From contig CAWFLX010000020.1 of the NCBI GenBank assembly GCA_963816775.1, positions 300,459 to 364,458 of the forward strand: a stretch of DNA of 64,000 nt, given 5' to 3'. How positions within the stretch are numbered: the stretch's first letter is position 1; the number at the start of each line of letters is the position of its first letter. The translations under genes were made by a program, and so were the position numbers. The stretch comes from JAFAXD01 sp963816775. GTDB taxonomy: Bacteria > Pseudomonadota > Alphaproteobacteria > Rhizobiales > Xanthobacteraceae. A model generated the notes under the pieces. It saw nothing but the letters and a program-made list of their open reading frames with translations, did not search any database and was not told where the DNA came from. Shown one piece after another: positions 35,116 to 45,062 of the stretch.

Positions 35116-36090
35116 ATGTCGAAGACGCGCCGAAATGTCCTGCGCTTCTCAGCCGCTGCGTTTGCGGCCGCAGCATTGCCGCGGCAGGGACGCGCGGACA
35201 CCTGGCCGAACCGGCCGCTCCGCGTTGTGATCCCGTTCACCGCCGGCTCGACCATCGACATTATTGGACGCATCGTGCTGGAGCCTCTGGCCGCTCAGCT
35301 CGGACAACCAATTATTGTTGAGAATCGGGGTGGCGCCGGCGGAAGTATCGGTGCGGCCGCGGTCGCCAAGTCAGATCCTGACGGCTACACGCTGCTGATC
35401 AACGCATCGGCCCATTCAGCGGCACCGGCAATCTATCCGAACCTGTCGTACGACACGGCGCGCGATTTTTCCGCCGTCGCATCATTCGGCAGCGTGCCCA
35501 ACGTGACGGTGATCGCTCCCAGCAAAGGCATCAAGACGCTGTCCGAGCTCGTCGCTGCCGCAAAGGCCGGCTCGCTCACGTTTGCGTCCGCGGGCGTTGG
35601 GAGCGCGACGCACTGGAGCGCGGAGCGCCTGCTGCTGAGCGCCGGCGCGAAAGCGCTGCATGTTCCATTCAAGGGCGGTCCGGAAGCGCTCACCGAAGTT
35701 GTGACCGGACGCGTCGACTTCATGTGCCCTGGCATCTCATCGAGCCTCGCGTTCATCCGCGAGGGCAAGCTGCTCCCGCTCGCGGTCTCTACCCCGACGC
35801 GGACGAGCGCGCTTCCGGAGGTGCCGACGTCGATCGAGGCGGGCTATCCCGACTCCGACTACACGTTCTGGAATGGGATGTTCGTGCCTGCGGCAACTCC
35901 GCGCGACATTGTTGATCGCTTGTACCAGGATACCCAGAAGGTCCTGGGGCAGCCGGGCGTGCGCGCGCGCTTCGCCCCCCAGGGCATCGAACCGATGCCG
36001 CTGACCCCGGCTCAATTCGACGCGCTCGTCAAAAAGGAAATCGAGATCAACATCGCCCTCGTAAAGGCGGCCGGCCTCAAATTTAACTAA
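35116..36090 (+). CDS. Bug-family (TctC-like) solute-binding protein
   Basis: From ATG 35116, after GAGGGGAG, the product is 324 residues with a twin-arginine-type leader (MSKTRRNVLRFSAAAFAAAA). The mature protein has the Bug hallmarks PNRPLRVVIPFTAGSTIDI, GQPIIVENRGGAGGSIGAAA and DGYTLLINASAHS. Bug proteins bind carboxylates or similar small anions in the periplasm and usually serve tripartite TctAB transporters. No TctA or TctB is nearby, so it is a solo member and its ligand is unknown. A second solo Bug gene is at 43962. Confidence 0.9.
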   Translation: MSKTRRNVLRFSAAAFAAAALPRQGRADTWPNRPLRVVIPFTAGSTIDIIGRIVLEPLAAQLGQPIIVENRGGAGGSIGAAAVAKSDPDGYTLLINASAHSAAPAIYPNLSYDTARDFSAVASFGSVPNVTVIAPSKGIKTLSELVAAAKAGSLTFASAGVGSATHWSAERLLLSAGAKALHVPFKGGPEALTEVVTGRVDFMCPGISSSLAFIREGKLLPLAVSTPTRTSALPEVPTSIEAGYPDSDYTFWNGMFVPAATPRDIVDRLYQDTQKVLGQPGVRARFAPQGIEPMPLTPAQFDALVKKEIEINIALVKAAGLKFN

Positions 36091-36132
36091 AATGGCTGCG
36101 AAGAAGCAGGCGCACTGGGGTCGGGGTGCCGC

Positions 36133-36174
36133 TACCCTTAAGGGTAAGTTAACGATGTACCCTTAATCAGGGTA
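36133..36174. promoter_or_regulatory. Twin palindromes upstream of small exported protein gene
   Basis: A perfect 14-bp palindrome TACCCTTAAGGGTA (36133-36146) is followed 12 bases later by a related TACCCTTAATCAGGGTA (36158-36174). Both share TACCCTTA half-sites. They lie about 140 bp before the start at 36314 and after the stop of the Bug gene, so they look like tandem binding sites of a dimeric regulator. No regulator gene is adjacent. Function is inferred. Confidence 0.4.
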
Positions 36175-36313
36175 GGACGGGTGACAGCCATCACTGACGC
36201 GGAAAAGGGCCGCGTTTAGGATGGCTCATCAATCGATCACAGCTGCATTTCGGGGGCTCGCGGGCGCCAGTCGGGTGCTGGCGACTGACCACCAAATCGA
36301 GATGGAGGGCAAT

Positions 36314-36616
36314 ATGACCAGGACCTTGGCTACGTTCGCGGTTGCGGCGTCCCTGGCGGCGGGCGCGGTGGCGCTTCCCAAGGAGGCGAACGCGACCTGT
36401 TTTGGATGCTACGTGGGTGCCGGCGTGGTCGGCGGCTTGCTGCTCGGCGCGGCGCTCGCTGCACCGCCGCCGGTTTACGCGGCTCCGCCGCCTGTTTACG
36501 TGACGCCCGCCCCGGTCGTCTATGCGGCCCCGGCTCCGCCGCCCTGCTACTGGCAGACCCAGCGCGTTTGGACCGGTTACAACTGGGCCTATCAGCGCGT
36601 ACGCGTCTGCTACTGA
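36314..36616 (+). CDS. Small exported protein with C-terminal CYW/CY pattern (first of array)
   Basis: Start ATG 36314 follows GGAGGGC; 100 residues. The signal peptide is MTRTLATFAVAASLAAGAVA, with cleavage probably near ANATC. The mature part holds a Cys pair (CFGC), a Gly/Ala-rich hydrophobic stretch, then Pro/Tyr-rich repeats (PPPVYAAPPPVYVTP). The C-terminus CYWQTQRVWTGYNWAYQR ends in VCY. This C-terminal pattern recurs in the next gene and in degenerate form in the third. The likely location is periplasm or outer surface. The hydrophobic stretch may be a second membrane segment. The function is unknown. Confidence 0.8.
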   Translation: MTRTLATFAVAASLAAGAVALPKEANATCFGCYVGAGVVGGLLLGAALAAPPPVYAAPPPVYVTPAPVVYAAPAPPPCYWQTQRVWTGYNWAYQRVRVCY

Positions 36617-36650
36617 CGCGCAGCGTCTAGATCTTCCTGCCGTTTTCCAT

Positions 36651-36679
36651 GGCCGGGGCCCGCCCCGGCCTTTTCTTTT
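36651..36679 (+). terminator. Intrinsic terminator
   Basis: An 8-bp GC stem, GGCCGGGG and CCCCGGCC with a four-base loop, is followed by TTTTCTTTT. It lies 34 bp after the stop at 36616. The remaining sequence to 36958 (part of a 342 bp gap) carries the next gene's promoter region, and I see no other feature in it. Confidence 0.85.
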
Positions 36680-36958
36680 GCGTGCGGTGAGAATCCTTCG
36701 CGGTGACTCCCGACGCTTGCGCGAATGCGCCCCAAGCAGCGAAATCAAATTCAACAAAAGGTCGACGTTGGTCACCGGCGTGAAGTCGTTGATCGGATCG
36801 TGTCTGCGCGACCTGTAGAGGCGTGGATTGAGAACAAGCGTCGACGCTGGGCGAGGATGAATACAGACCGCAACCGAAACTTACGCGAATCAGACGCCTC
36901 ATGTATGAGGAGTTTCGATTCGGCGTCGTGTGTGGGACTCCCTCCAGGAGGAACGCAA

Positions 36959-37270
36959 ATGCGAACAACGCTCATCGCCGTCGCTGCGGCCGCGAGTGTC
37001 GCGGGTGCCGCGATCACAGGCGCGAGCCCTGCAAAAGCCTGGTGCTTCTGGGGGTGTGATGCGGGCGCCGGTGCTGCCGCCGGCCCGCCCGGCGGCGCGT
37101 TGCTTGCGGGCCAAGCTCAACCCTACGGCGCCTACTACGGCTATGGGCCGAGCTACTTCTATGCGCCGGCACCGGTCTATTACGGTCCGAGTCCGGGGTG
37201 CTTCTGGCGCAATCAGCGATTTTGGGACGGCAATACCTGGCGCGTCCAAAGAGTGCAGGCCTGCTACTAA
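36959..37270 (+). CDS. Small exported protein with C-terminal CFW/CY pattern (second of array)
   Basis: A strong CAGGAGGAA ribosome site precedes ATG 36959; 103 residues. The signal peptide is MRTTLIAVAAAASVAGAAIT, with cleavage near AKAWC. A Trp/Cys segment (WCFWGCDAG) is followed by Gly-rich and Tyr-rich stretches (YGAYYGYGPSYFYAP), then CFWRNQRFWDGNTWRVQR and a terminal ACY. The last 23 residues align with those of the 36314 protein (CYW..QR.W.G..W..QRV..CY), so the two are paralogues. Each has its own terminator. The function is unknown; small surface or envelope proteins of this composition are common in the Bradyrhizobium group. Confidence 0.82.
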   Translation: MRTTLIAVAAAASVAGAAITGASPAKAWCFWGCDAGAGAAAGPPGGALLAGQAQPYGAYYGYGPSYFYAPAPVYYGPSPGCFWRNQRFWDGNTWRVQRVQACY

Positions 37271-37291
37271 GTGCCGATCTGCTGAGCGATT

Positions 37292-37329
37292 CACGCCCGG
37301 CATTCGCGCGTGCCGGGCGTGTGCTTTTT
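37292..37329 (+). terminator. Intrinsic terminator
   Basis: An 11-bp stem, CACGCCCGGCA and TGCCGGGCGTG with an eight-base loop, is followed by TGCTTTTT. It lies 21 bp after the stop at 37270. Confidence 0.88.
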
Positions 37330-37488
37330 ACAACACCTGCGGGCTGTCGTGGTGCGGGAATGTCACCGTGCTTTACTCGGTCGGCCCGCTCGATTCATCC
37401 TGAGCGCCTGCTGATTCGGTAGCCGCTGTTGCGTTGGCGTTGTTGTTGGTCGATTCGAGGCTCGCCAAACGCCATAAGGTGGCAACCA

Positions 37489-37834
37489 ATGAATGCGTTT
37501 CTCCGTACGCTCACCGCGGCTTTAAGCATCACGGCGGCTAGCGTCGCCGGCGTGACCGTAGCGGCTGCCGCCGACCTGGGTTTCCTCGGAGGCTTGTTTG
37601 GTGGCGATGCTCCGCCGCCCGGGCCACCCGTCGAGTATGCCGCTCCGGCGCCGCAGGCCGGTATGTATGTTCCGGTCTCGCCCCCCGGCATGATTACCTA
37701 CCCGGGTTACAACGCGACCTACCCGAACACGGCGATGCCGCGGCGCCTACTGGGCTCGCAAACCGATCTTCAATGCCGACGGGTTATTGGTCGGCTATTC
37801 GCGACCGCAATATATGTGCCCTCAGTGGTACTAA
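37489..37834 (+). pseudogene. Small exported protein, third of array, with one-base frameshift
   Basis: From ATG 37489 the frame encodes a signal peptide (MNAFLRTLTAALSITAASVA) and a Pro/Tyr-rich body (PPPGPPVEYAAPAPQAG, YPGYNATYPNTAMPR). After this, at about 37741-37745 (CGGCGCC), the protein-like sequence moves to the +1 frame, where it reads AYWARKPIFNADGLLVGYSR and ends QYMCPQWY at the TAA 37832-37834. This matches the C-terminal style of the two upstream genes. Without the extra base the product would be 114 residues. In the original frame translation continues to 37869 with Arg-rich sequence. It is either a real inactivation, an assembly/sequencing error or programmed shifting. Confidence 0.75.
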
Positions 37835-38125
37835 GGCGGCGCCGCAGCGACGTGATCGTACCAACCTGAACGATTAGTCAGATTTTGGTCGATGTTCTCG
37901 CGCAACCGCGGGGCGCGAACATCGTCGCAGCCACTGTAATTTGTCACAGTAACGGCGAGGGCGAACAGCAGATACGCTGCGCCCCAATGCCGACACGAAA
38001 CGAGCACACGATTGCAATCGAGTGTGCGGCGAGCGGTCACACGTTTGCATCGCAGCGCGGAACGAGACCGCCTAGTCGGGTGTTCAACAAACAAGACCAA
38101 TAAGGTTCTGCCTGGGAGGTATGTC

Positions 38126-39859
38126 ATGCGGCAAGCTGGTCGATTAGGTGTTGTGTTGCTGGCGCTGATGCTCGGCGCCGCGCCCGCCTTGGCCCGTGGT
38201 GGTGGTGGCGGCGGCCATGGCGGTGGCGGAGGCCACGGTGGCGGAGGCCACGGTGGCGGCGGAGCCCACTTTGGCGGCGGCGGCCACGGCGGCTTTCACG
38301 GCGGCGGTGGCGGGATGCGTGCCTTCAGCGGCGGCGGAGGCTTCCGCGGCGGCGGCGCGCATATTGGAGGTCGCAGCTTCTCGGGCGCGATGCGCTCGTT
38401 CCACGCCGGCGGCATGCGCTCATTCAGCCATGGCGGCGGTCGCTCCCTTGCGCGTTCGCTCAGCCGAGGCGGAGGCCGCTCCTTTGCACATTCGCTTAGT
38501 CGTGGCGGGCATCGCTCGTTGGCGCGCTCGTTCAATCGCGGCAATCGCGTAGCCTCACGCTCGATGAGCCGTGCCAATCGGCTCGCGGGACGCAACATCG
38601 GCCGCAACGCCACCCGCACCGCCCTCGCCAGAAACGCCGTGCGCAATCACGCTGCCGGCAATGCGCTCATGTCCCATCGGTTTGCGAACGCTGGCTGGCA
38701 TCGTAATGGTGCGATCGGCAACCGATTCCTGGCCAATCGGTGGGCGCACGCGGGCTGGTACCGCAACTGGTGGCGCAACCGCGTGGTCTTTGGCTGGTGG
38801 GGACCGGTGTTCTGGCCCTACGCGTACTACGACGTGTTCGCGAGCGTGTTCTGGCCTTACGCGTATTGGCCCTACGTCTACGATCCGTTCTGGTACTACG
38901 GCTACCCGGATCTCTACGCCGGGATATTCTGGCCGTATGGCTACGACGACTTCGCGGTTCCGCCGCCGATCGCCTATGGCGGCGGTGGTTACGCGAGCGG
39001 CGCCTATGGCCGCGCGCCCGGCTACGCCGCCGGCGGCCCGCGCGACGCAAGCGGCGCGCAACGCTACGCCAGCGCACGCACGAGCGGCAATCCGCCCAGC
39101 GGAACGACCTTGGACGTGCGCAGCACGACCCAGGCCGCCATGGGCCGTTACACCGAGTATTGCGGCGACGACTCGCGCGACGTAGCCGGCGTTCCGGTCG
39201 ACGACATCCAGAATGCCCTCGCTCCCACCGACGCTCAACGCGCGGCGCTCGACCAACTCGGCAATGCTTCGGTGCAGGCGGCACAGATCGTCAAGGCTGC
39301 ATGCCCGAAAGACGTGTCGCTCACGCCGATCGGCCGCATGGATGCGATGCAACAGCGGGTGCAGTCGATGCTCGACGCCGTGAAGGTGGTGCGGCCCCCG
39401 CTCGAGACGTTCTACAACATGCTGAGCGACGAGCAGAAGGCGCGCTTCAACGCACTCGGACGGCAAGACCAGGCGCAGCAAGCCCGGCCGCAGACGGCGC
39501 AGGCCGGAACCGAGGCCGGCTCGCCGGCCAAGAACTGCACGAACCGCGCGATTCCCGACTGGCCGACCGCCCAGATCCGGACCAGCGTGCGGCCGACGCC
39601 GGCCCAGGAAGCGAGCCTCGATGCGCTGCAGAACGCGGCCGCGAAAGCCAAGGACGTGCTGCAAGCGTCCTGCCCGACCGACATGCCGGCGACACCGCTC
39701 GCCCGCATCTCCGCGATCGAGCAGCGGTTGCAGACGATCCTGGCGGCGGTGCAGACCGTGCGCGGTCCGCTCAATGACTTCTACGGGTCGCTGAGCGACG
39801 AGCAGAAGGCTCAGTTCAACACCATCGGCCGCGGCACCCGCGCGCCCAAGCAAGGTTGA
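38126..39859 (+). CDS. Gly/Ser/Arg- and Trp/Tyr-rich exported protein with two LTxxQ-type domains
   Basis: ATG 38126 follows GGGAGG; 577 residues. The signal peptide is MRQAGRLGVVLLALMLGAAP, with cleavage near ALARG. Then come a Gly/His-rich run (about 24-90), an Arg/Ser-rich region of repeated SLSRGG/SFSHGG units (about 80-160), and a Trp/Tyr/Pro-rich region with repeated FWPYAY (about 205-285). Two tandem about 100-residue helical domains of the Spy/LTxxQ type follow (about 345-450 and 470-573). Each has a Cys pair and the motifs PTDAQRAALDQL or PTPAQEASLDAL and LSDEQKARFN or LSDEQKAQFN. Spy-like domains are periplasmic chaperone folds; the rest suggests a surface or envelope scaffold. Function unknown. 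Confidence 0.85.
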   Translation: MRQAGRLGVVLLALMLGAAPALARGGGGGGHGGGGGHGGGGHGGGGAHFGGGGHGGFHGGGGGMRAFSGGGGFRGGGAHIGGRSFSGAMRSFHAGGMRSFSHGGGRSLARSLSRGGGRSFAHSLSRGGHRSLARSFNRGNRVASRSMSRANRLAGRNIGRNATRTALARNAVRNHAAGNALMSHRFANAGWHRNGAIGNRFLANRWAHAGWYRNWWRNRVVFGWWGPVFWPYAYYDVFASVFWPYAYWPYVYDPFWYYGYPDLYAGIFWPYGYDDFAVPPPIAYGGGGYASGAYGRAPGYAAGGPRDASGAQRYASARTSGNPPSGTTLDVRSTTQAAMGRYTEYCGDDSRDVAGVPVDDIQNALAPTDAQRAALDQLGNASVQAAQIVKAACPKDVSLTPIGRMDAMQQRVQSMLDAVKVVRPPLETFYNMLSDEQKARFNALGRQDQAQQARPQTAQAGTEAGSPAKNCTNRAIPDWPTAQIRTSVRPTPAQEASLDALQNAAAKAKDVLQASCPTDMPATPLARISAIEQRLQTILAAVQTVRGPLNDFYGSLSDEQKAQFNTIGRGTRAPKQG

Positions 39860-39894
39860 GCGCACGGCCGCGGATAAGCGCAGCCAAGCAACTC

Positions 39895-39927
39895 AAGTGG
39901 CCGGCCGGTGCGCCGGCCACTTTGTTT
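39895..39927. terminator. Bidirectional intrinsic terminator
   Basis: An 11-bp stem AAGTGGCCGGC and GCCGGCCACTT followed by T-rich sequence lies between two convergent genes, ending at 39859 (top) and 39941 (bottom). The stem can serve both strands, although the T-run is best for the top strand. Confidence 0.85.
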
Positions 39928-39940
39928 GAACGGGTAGAAA

Positions 39941-41182
39941 TCAATTTCTGCCGGCGGTGCTCTGCATGTGATCGAGCACCGCGGACGTCGGCCAGCAATC
40001 GACGGCGAGCCCGTTCGCCTTCTGATAAGCGCCGAGCGCGGCGCGCGTCTTCATTCCGGCCTTGCCGTCGATCTTGTCCGCGTAGAGTCCGCTCTGGGTC
40101 AATCGGCGCTGCATGCGTTCGACCTGCGCGGTCGGCATCTGCACCAAGGTCGCCCATGGCGTCTCGAACGGCGGCTTGCCGGCGATGCGATCGCTCAAAT
40201 GACCGACGAACAAAACATAAAGGTCGGAGAAATTGTATTCCTTGATCACAAAGTAGTTTTTCGGGGTGAGAAACGACGGCCCATAAAGACCGGCCGGCTG
40301 CAGCAGCGAGGCGGGTATGTCGAGTTCTTCGGGACGCAACTTGCGGCCATAGGCCGGCGTAAAGCCGAGCTTCAGCCATTCGCCGATCGGCTTGGTGTTT
40401 TCCGGAACCCCGATGGTGCAGTCGGCGTTGCGCGGCGCGCGCACCTCGATCGCCCACGGCTCGCCGCGCTGCCAGCCCTTGTCGACAAGTTGCTTGGCTG
40501 CCGACGCGAGCGCGTCCGGGATCGACGTCCAGATGTTGCGCCGGCCGTCGCCGTCGAAATCGACCGCCGAGCGAAAATAATCCGACGGCATGAATTGGGT
40601 GAGCCCCATCGCGCCGGCCCATGAGCTTTTCATGTCGGCAAGCTTGATGTCACCTTCGTCAAGCATCTTCAGCGCGAGCAGAAATTCCTGCCGGAATTGG
40701 TCCTTGCGGCGGCCCAGGTAGGCCTGGGTCGCAAGCACCCGGATGGCACTGCGCGAATCCTTGGCACGGCCGAAATCGGTCTCGCGTCCCCAGATTGCCA
40801 GCAACACGGACCCCGGCACGCCGAATTTCTTTTCGATTTCCGCGAGCGTCCCGCGATATTCGTCCGCGAGCTTGCGGGCGTGCGTCGCCAGCCGGTCGAT
40901 CGAGGTCTCACGGATATAGTCGGCCGGCGCCTGCACGAATTCGGCCTGCCCGCCCGACGGCCGCTCGGGCCGTCCCGGAATGATCAGATCGGGCAACGAC
41001 AGGTCAGGCTCGAGCCCGCGCGTTGCGGCGTCGAACGTCGCGCGCGAGATGCCCATCTGCTGGGCTTCCGGCCACAGACCGGCAAGCCATTGCTGGAACG
41101 CCGGATCGGCGGCGCGGCCCGGAGAAAGGGCGAGCAGTGTGATCAGTACAAGCGCCAAGCCGGCGCAAAGGCTACGTGTCAT
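39941..41182 (-). CDS. Lytic murein transglycosylase (MltB-like) with peptidoglycan-binding domain
   Basis: The start is ATG 41182, giving a signal peptide (MTRSLCAGLALVLITLLALS, cleavage near GRAAD) and 413 residues. The SLT domain (about 30-320) has the catalytic Glu in LLAIWGRETDFGRA and the MltB-type GAMGLTQFMPSDYF. A C-terminal peptidoglycan-binding domain follows (about 345-405; MQRRLTQSGLYADKIDGKAG and TRAALGAYQ). The enzyme cleaves the MurNAc-GlcNAc bond with 1,6-anhydro ring formation in the periplasm. Its ATG overlaps the stop codon of the upstream aldolase gene by 4 bp, an unexpected coupling. Confidence 0.92.
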   Translation of the reverse strand: MTRSLCAGLALVLITLLALSPGRAADPAFQQWLAGLWPEAQQMGISRATFDAATRGLEPDLSLPDLIIPGRPERPSGGQAEFVQAPADYIRETSIDRLATHARKLADEYRGTLAEIEKKFGVPGSVLLAIWGRETDFGRAKDSRSAIRVLATQAYLGRRKDQFRQEFLLALKMLDEGDIKLADMKSSWAGAMGLTQFMPSDYFRSAVDFDGDGRRNIWTSIPDALASAAKQLVDKGWQRGEPWAIEVRAPRNADCTIGVPENTKPIGEWLKLGFTPAYGRKLRPEELDIPASLLQPAGLYGPSFLTPKNYFVIKEYNFSDLYVLFVGHLSDRIAGKPPFETPWATLVQMPTAQVERMQRRLTQSGLYADKIDGKAGMKTRAALGAYQKANGLAVDCWPTSAVLDHMQSTAGRN

Positions 41183-41967
41183 GCTGCAAATGCCGGGTCG
41201 AGCCGCTCGGCAAGCCGGAGAAAATACTGCCAACTGTGATCCTCGCGCGGCGCGTTGCCGCGATTGTTGCCACCCATCTGCGCTTTGGTGCGATTCTGCA
41301 AGTCTTCGGGAATGGTTTGATACGGCCGACCGGTCGCGAGCACGCGCTCCTGCAAGGCACACGCGTCGATCAGGGCGCGCATCCAGCCAAACGCCTCGCC
41401 GACCGATGCACCGACGCTCAACAAGCCATGATTGCGCATGATCAACGTGTGTCGGTGACCAAGGTCGCGCAGGATCCGCGGTACTTCGTCTTCCTGATTG
41501 GCGAGCCCTTCGAATGCGTGATAGCCGACCTCGTCATAGAGCCGGCATCCGCCTTGATCGAACACCAGCAGCGGATCGGTGGTGGCGCTGATAACGGCGC
41601 CGGCGTCCTCGTGCGTATGGATCACGCAGTTGATGTCCGGGCGAGCCTTGAGGATGCCACTATGGAAATTGAATCCGGCCGGTGCCAGACGGACCCCGGA
41701 ATGACTGACGATCTTGCCGTCGTAGGCGGCGGTCGCAAGCGACGACGCAGTAATCTCGTCCCAGCCGAGCCCGAGCGGATTCATCAGGAACAGATCGGTG
41801 TCTGGAATACGCAGCGTGATGTGATTGAGCGTATCGATGTTCCAGCCGAGATGTTGCGCAATCCGGAACGCAGCAGCGAGCTCAATCCGGAGCTTGCGCT
41901 CCGCCTCACTCACCGAACGATCCAACTCAACGCCGCCGATGCGCGAAATCGGCATTCGCTCGTTCAT
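41179..41967 (-). CDS. Class II aldolase/adducin-family protein
   Basis: The start was set at ATG 41967 (MNERMPISRIGG), giving 262 residues; a long upstream open frame is antisense to ettA and non-coding in character. Family marks are NIDTLNHITLRIP (about 43-55), VIHTHEDAGAVIS with two zinc-binding His (about 115-127) and LIMRNHGLLSVGASVGEAF with a third His (about 175-193). The usual zinc Glu is not obvious in the first half. Members cleave or decarboxylate sugar phosphates or act as adducin-like domains; the substrate is unknown. It precedes the lytic transglycosylase with a 4-bp overlap. Confidence 0.88.
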   Translation of the reverse strand: MNERMPISRIGGVELDRSVSEAERKLRIELAAAFRIAQHLGWNIDTLNHITLRIPDTDLFLMNPLGLGWDEITASSLATAAYDGKIVSHSGVRLAPAGFNFHSGILKARPDINCVIHTHEDAGAVISATTDPLLVFDQGGCRLYDEVGYHAFEGLANQEDEVPRILRDLGHRHTLIMRNHGLLSVGASVGEAFGWMRALIDACALQERVLATGRPYQTIPEDLQNRTKAQMGGNNRGNAPREDHSWQYFLRLAERLDPAFAA

Positions 41968-42098
41968 GGGCTGGCTCCCGTCTCGACGCCCCCGTGGACC
42001 CGCGGCCAGCCTAACCCAATCGGCGCGGACGGCAAGCCGGGTAGCAGCATGTCGGAGCCGACCTGCCGCGGCCGCACGCAGGGTTGAAGCGCGATGCC

Positions 42099-43754
<1,656 letters not shown>

Positions 43755-43961
43755 TGCTGCGTCTCATGAAACTTGGGGTGGACCGCCCGCGCAATGTCCG
43801 TCGCGTTTTGCGATGCCGTCCCGCGCAAGGATCGGAAAGAGGTGGGCCTCATGTAGCGATCAGCCCTGCAAAGGGCAAGGCAATCCGAGTGGGTGCCAGG
43901 CGACGCCGGTGTCCAGGCTGGTCGTCCTGACTCCTGTCCCCCGATCGGCTACAGTCGCGCA

Positions 43962-44933
43962 ATGCTGAGATTTCTCGCCCCGATTGCCGCGGCCGCATTG
44001 ATTGCATCACCCGCCTGGCCGCTCGACAACAGCGCCGATTATCCAAGCCAGCCGATCCGGGTGATCGTCACCGTGCCGGCCGGCGGCGGCGTCGACGCGG
44101 TGACCCGGATCGTCGCCGACAAGCTGCGCCAGCGCCTCGGTCAGCCGGTGGTGGTCGAGAACCGCGGGGGGCAGGCTGGCAATTTCGGAGCCGAGGCCGC
44201 GTTCGCGGCGGAGCCGGACGGCTATACCCTGATGGCGTCACAGCCGGCGCCGCTCACCGTCAACGCGCTGCTCTATCGCAAGCTCAACTACGACCCCGCC
44301 GCGTTCGCGCCGATTGCGATCATGACCACGATCCCCAACACGCTGACCGTGCGCCCCGATTTTCCGGCCAAAACCGCGGAGGACTTGATCGCCTATGCAC
44401 GCGCGAATCCGGGCAAGTTGAATTACGCGTCGCAGGGCACCGGCACGACCTCGCACCTCACCGCGGAATTGTTTCAAAGCCGGACCGGAATCAAAATGGT
44501 GCACGTGCCCTACAAGGGGACCGCGCCGGCCCTCAACGATCTGATCGCGGGCCATGTCGACCTGATGTTCACCGAACTCGCGTCCGCGCTCGAGCTGCAC
44601 CGCGCCGGCAAGGCCCGTATTCTCGGCGTGGCCGCCGGGGAGCGCTCACCGCAGCTGCCCGACGTGCCGACATTGATCGAGGCCGGTGTGCCCGGTTTCG
44701 AATCCGGAACCTGGAACGCGATCTCGGCGCCGCCCAAGACCCCCGCGACGATCGTCGCCAAGCTCAACCAAGCCATCATCGACGCGCTCAGCGCGCCGGA
44801 CGTGCGCGCACATCTTGCTACGCTCAGCACCCAGCCGACCGCCATGACGCCGGCGCAAGCCGCGCAATTCATCAAGGCCGACGCGCAACGCTGGGCCGAT
44901 GTCATTCGGGCGGCCGGCGTTACGGCCGATTAG
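43962..44933 (+). CDS. Bug-family (TctC-like) solute-binding protein
   Basis: ATG 43962 opens a signal peptide (MLRFLAPIAAAALIASPAWP) and a 323-residue protein. Bug hallmarks are SQPIRVIVTVPAGGGVDAVT, GQPVVVENRGGQAGNFGAEA and DGYTLMASQPAPLTVN. It binds a small, usually carboxylic ligand in the periplasm. There is no TctAB pair in the window. Its stop codon TAG is the first triplet of the palindromic repeat at 44932-45033. The next gene, a hydroxyacid dehydrogenase, is 129 bp downstream beyond that repeat. Confidence 0.9.
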   Translation: MLRFLAPIAAAALIASPAWPLDNSADYPSQPIRVIVTVPAGGGVDAVTRIVADKLRQRLGQPVVVENRGGQAGNFGAEAAFAAEPDGYTLMASQPAPLTVNALLYRKLNYDPAAFAPIAIMTTIPNTLTVRPDFPAKTAEDLIAYARANPGKLNYASQGTGTTSHLTAELFQSRTGIKMVHVPYKGTAPALNDLIAGHVDLMFTELASALELHRAGKARILGVAAGERSPQLPDVPTLIEAGVPGFESGTWNAISAPPKTPATIVAKLNQAIIDALSAPDVRAHLATLSTQPTAMTPAQAAQFIKADAQRWADVIRAAGVTAD

Positions 44934-45033
44934 AGCATGATCCCGAAAAGTGGACACCGGTTTTCGGAAAAGATCATGCTCAAACAAAAGGCTAGAGCGG
45001 GATGATGACTCGAAGATAATCATCCCGCTCTAG
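44932..45033. repeat. Two-palindrome intergenic repeat (Rhizobiales type)
   Basis: The first palindrome, about 44932-44981, runs from AGAGCATGATCCCGAAAAG to CGGAAAAGATCATGCTC. The second, 44992-45033, runs from CTAGAGCGGGATGATGA to TAATCATCCCGCTCTAG. They are joined by AAACAAAAGG. This arrangement is a well-known intergenic repeat of Rhizobium/Bradyrhizobium genomes. It overlaps the stop codon of the Bug gene and probably forms the 3' end structure of its mRNA. Confidence 0.85.
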
Positions 45034-45062
45034 GTTCACCGACCAAACAGCAGGACAATTCG

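Noticed and set aside
37933..37950. Possible CRP-like site ACTGT-N8-ACAGT upstream of the 577-residue protein
   Set aside because: Only one half fits TGTGA and the spacing is wrong for a CRP site, so the presence of cyclases nearby is not enough.
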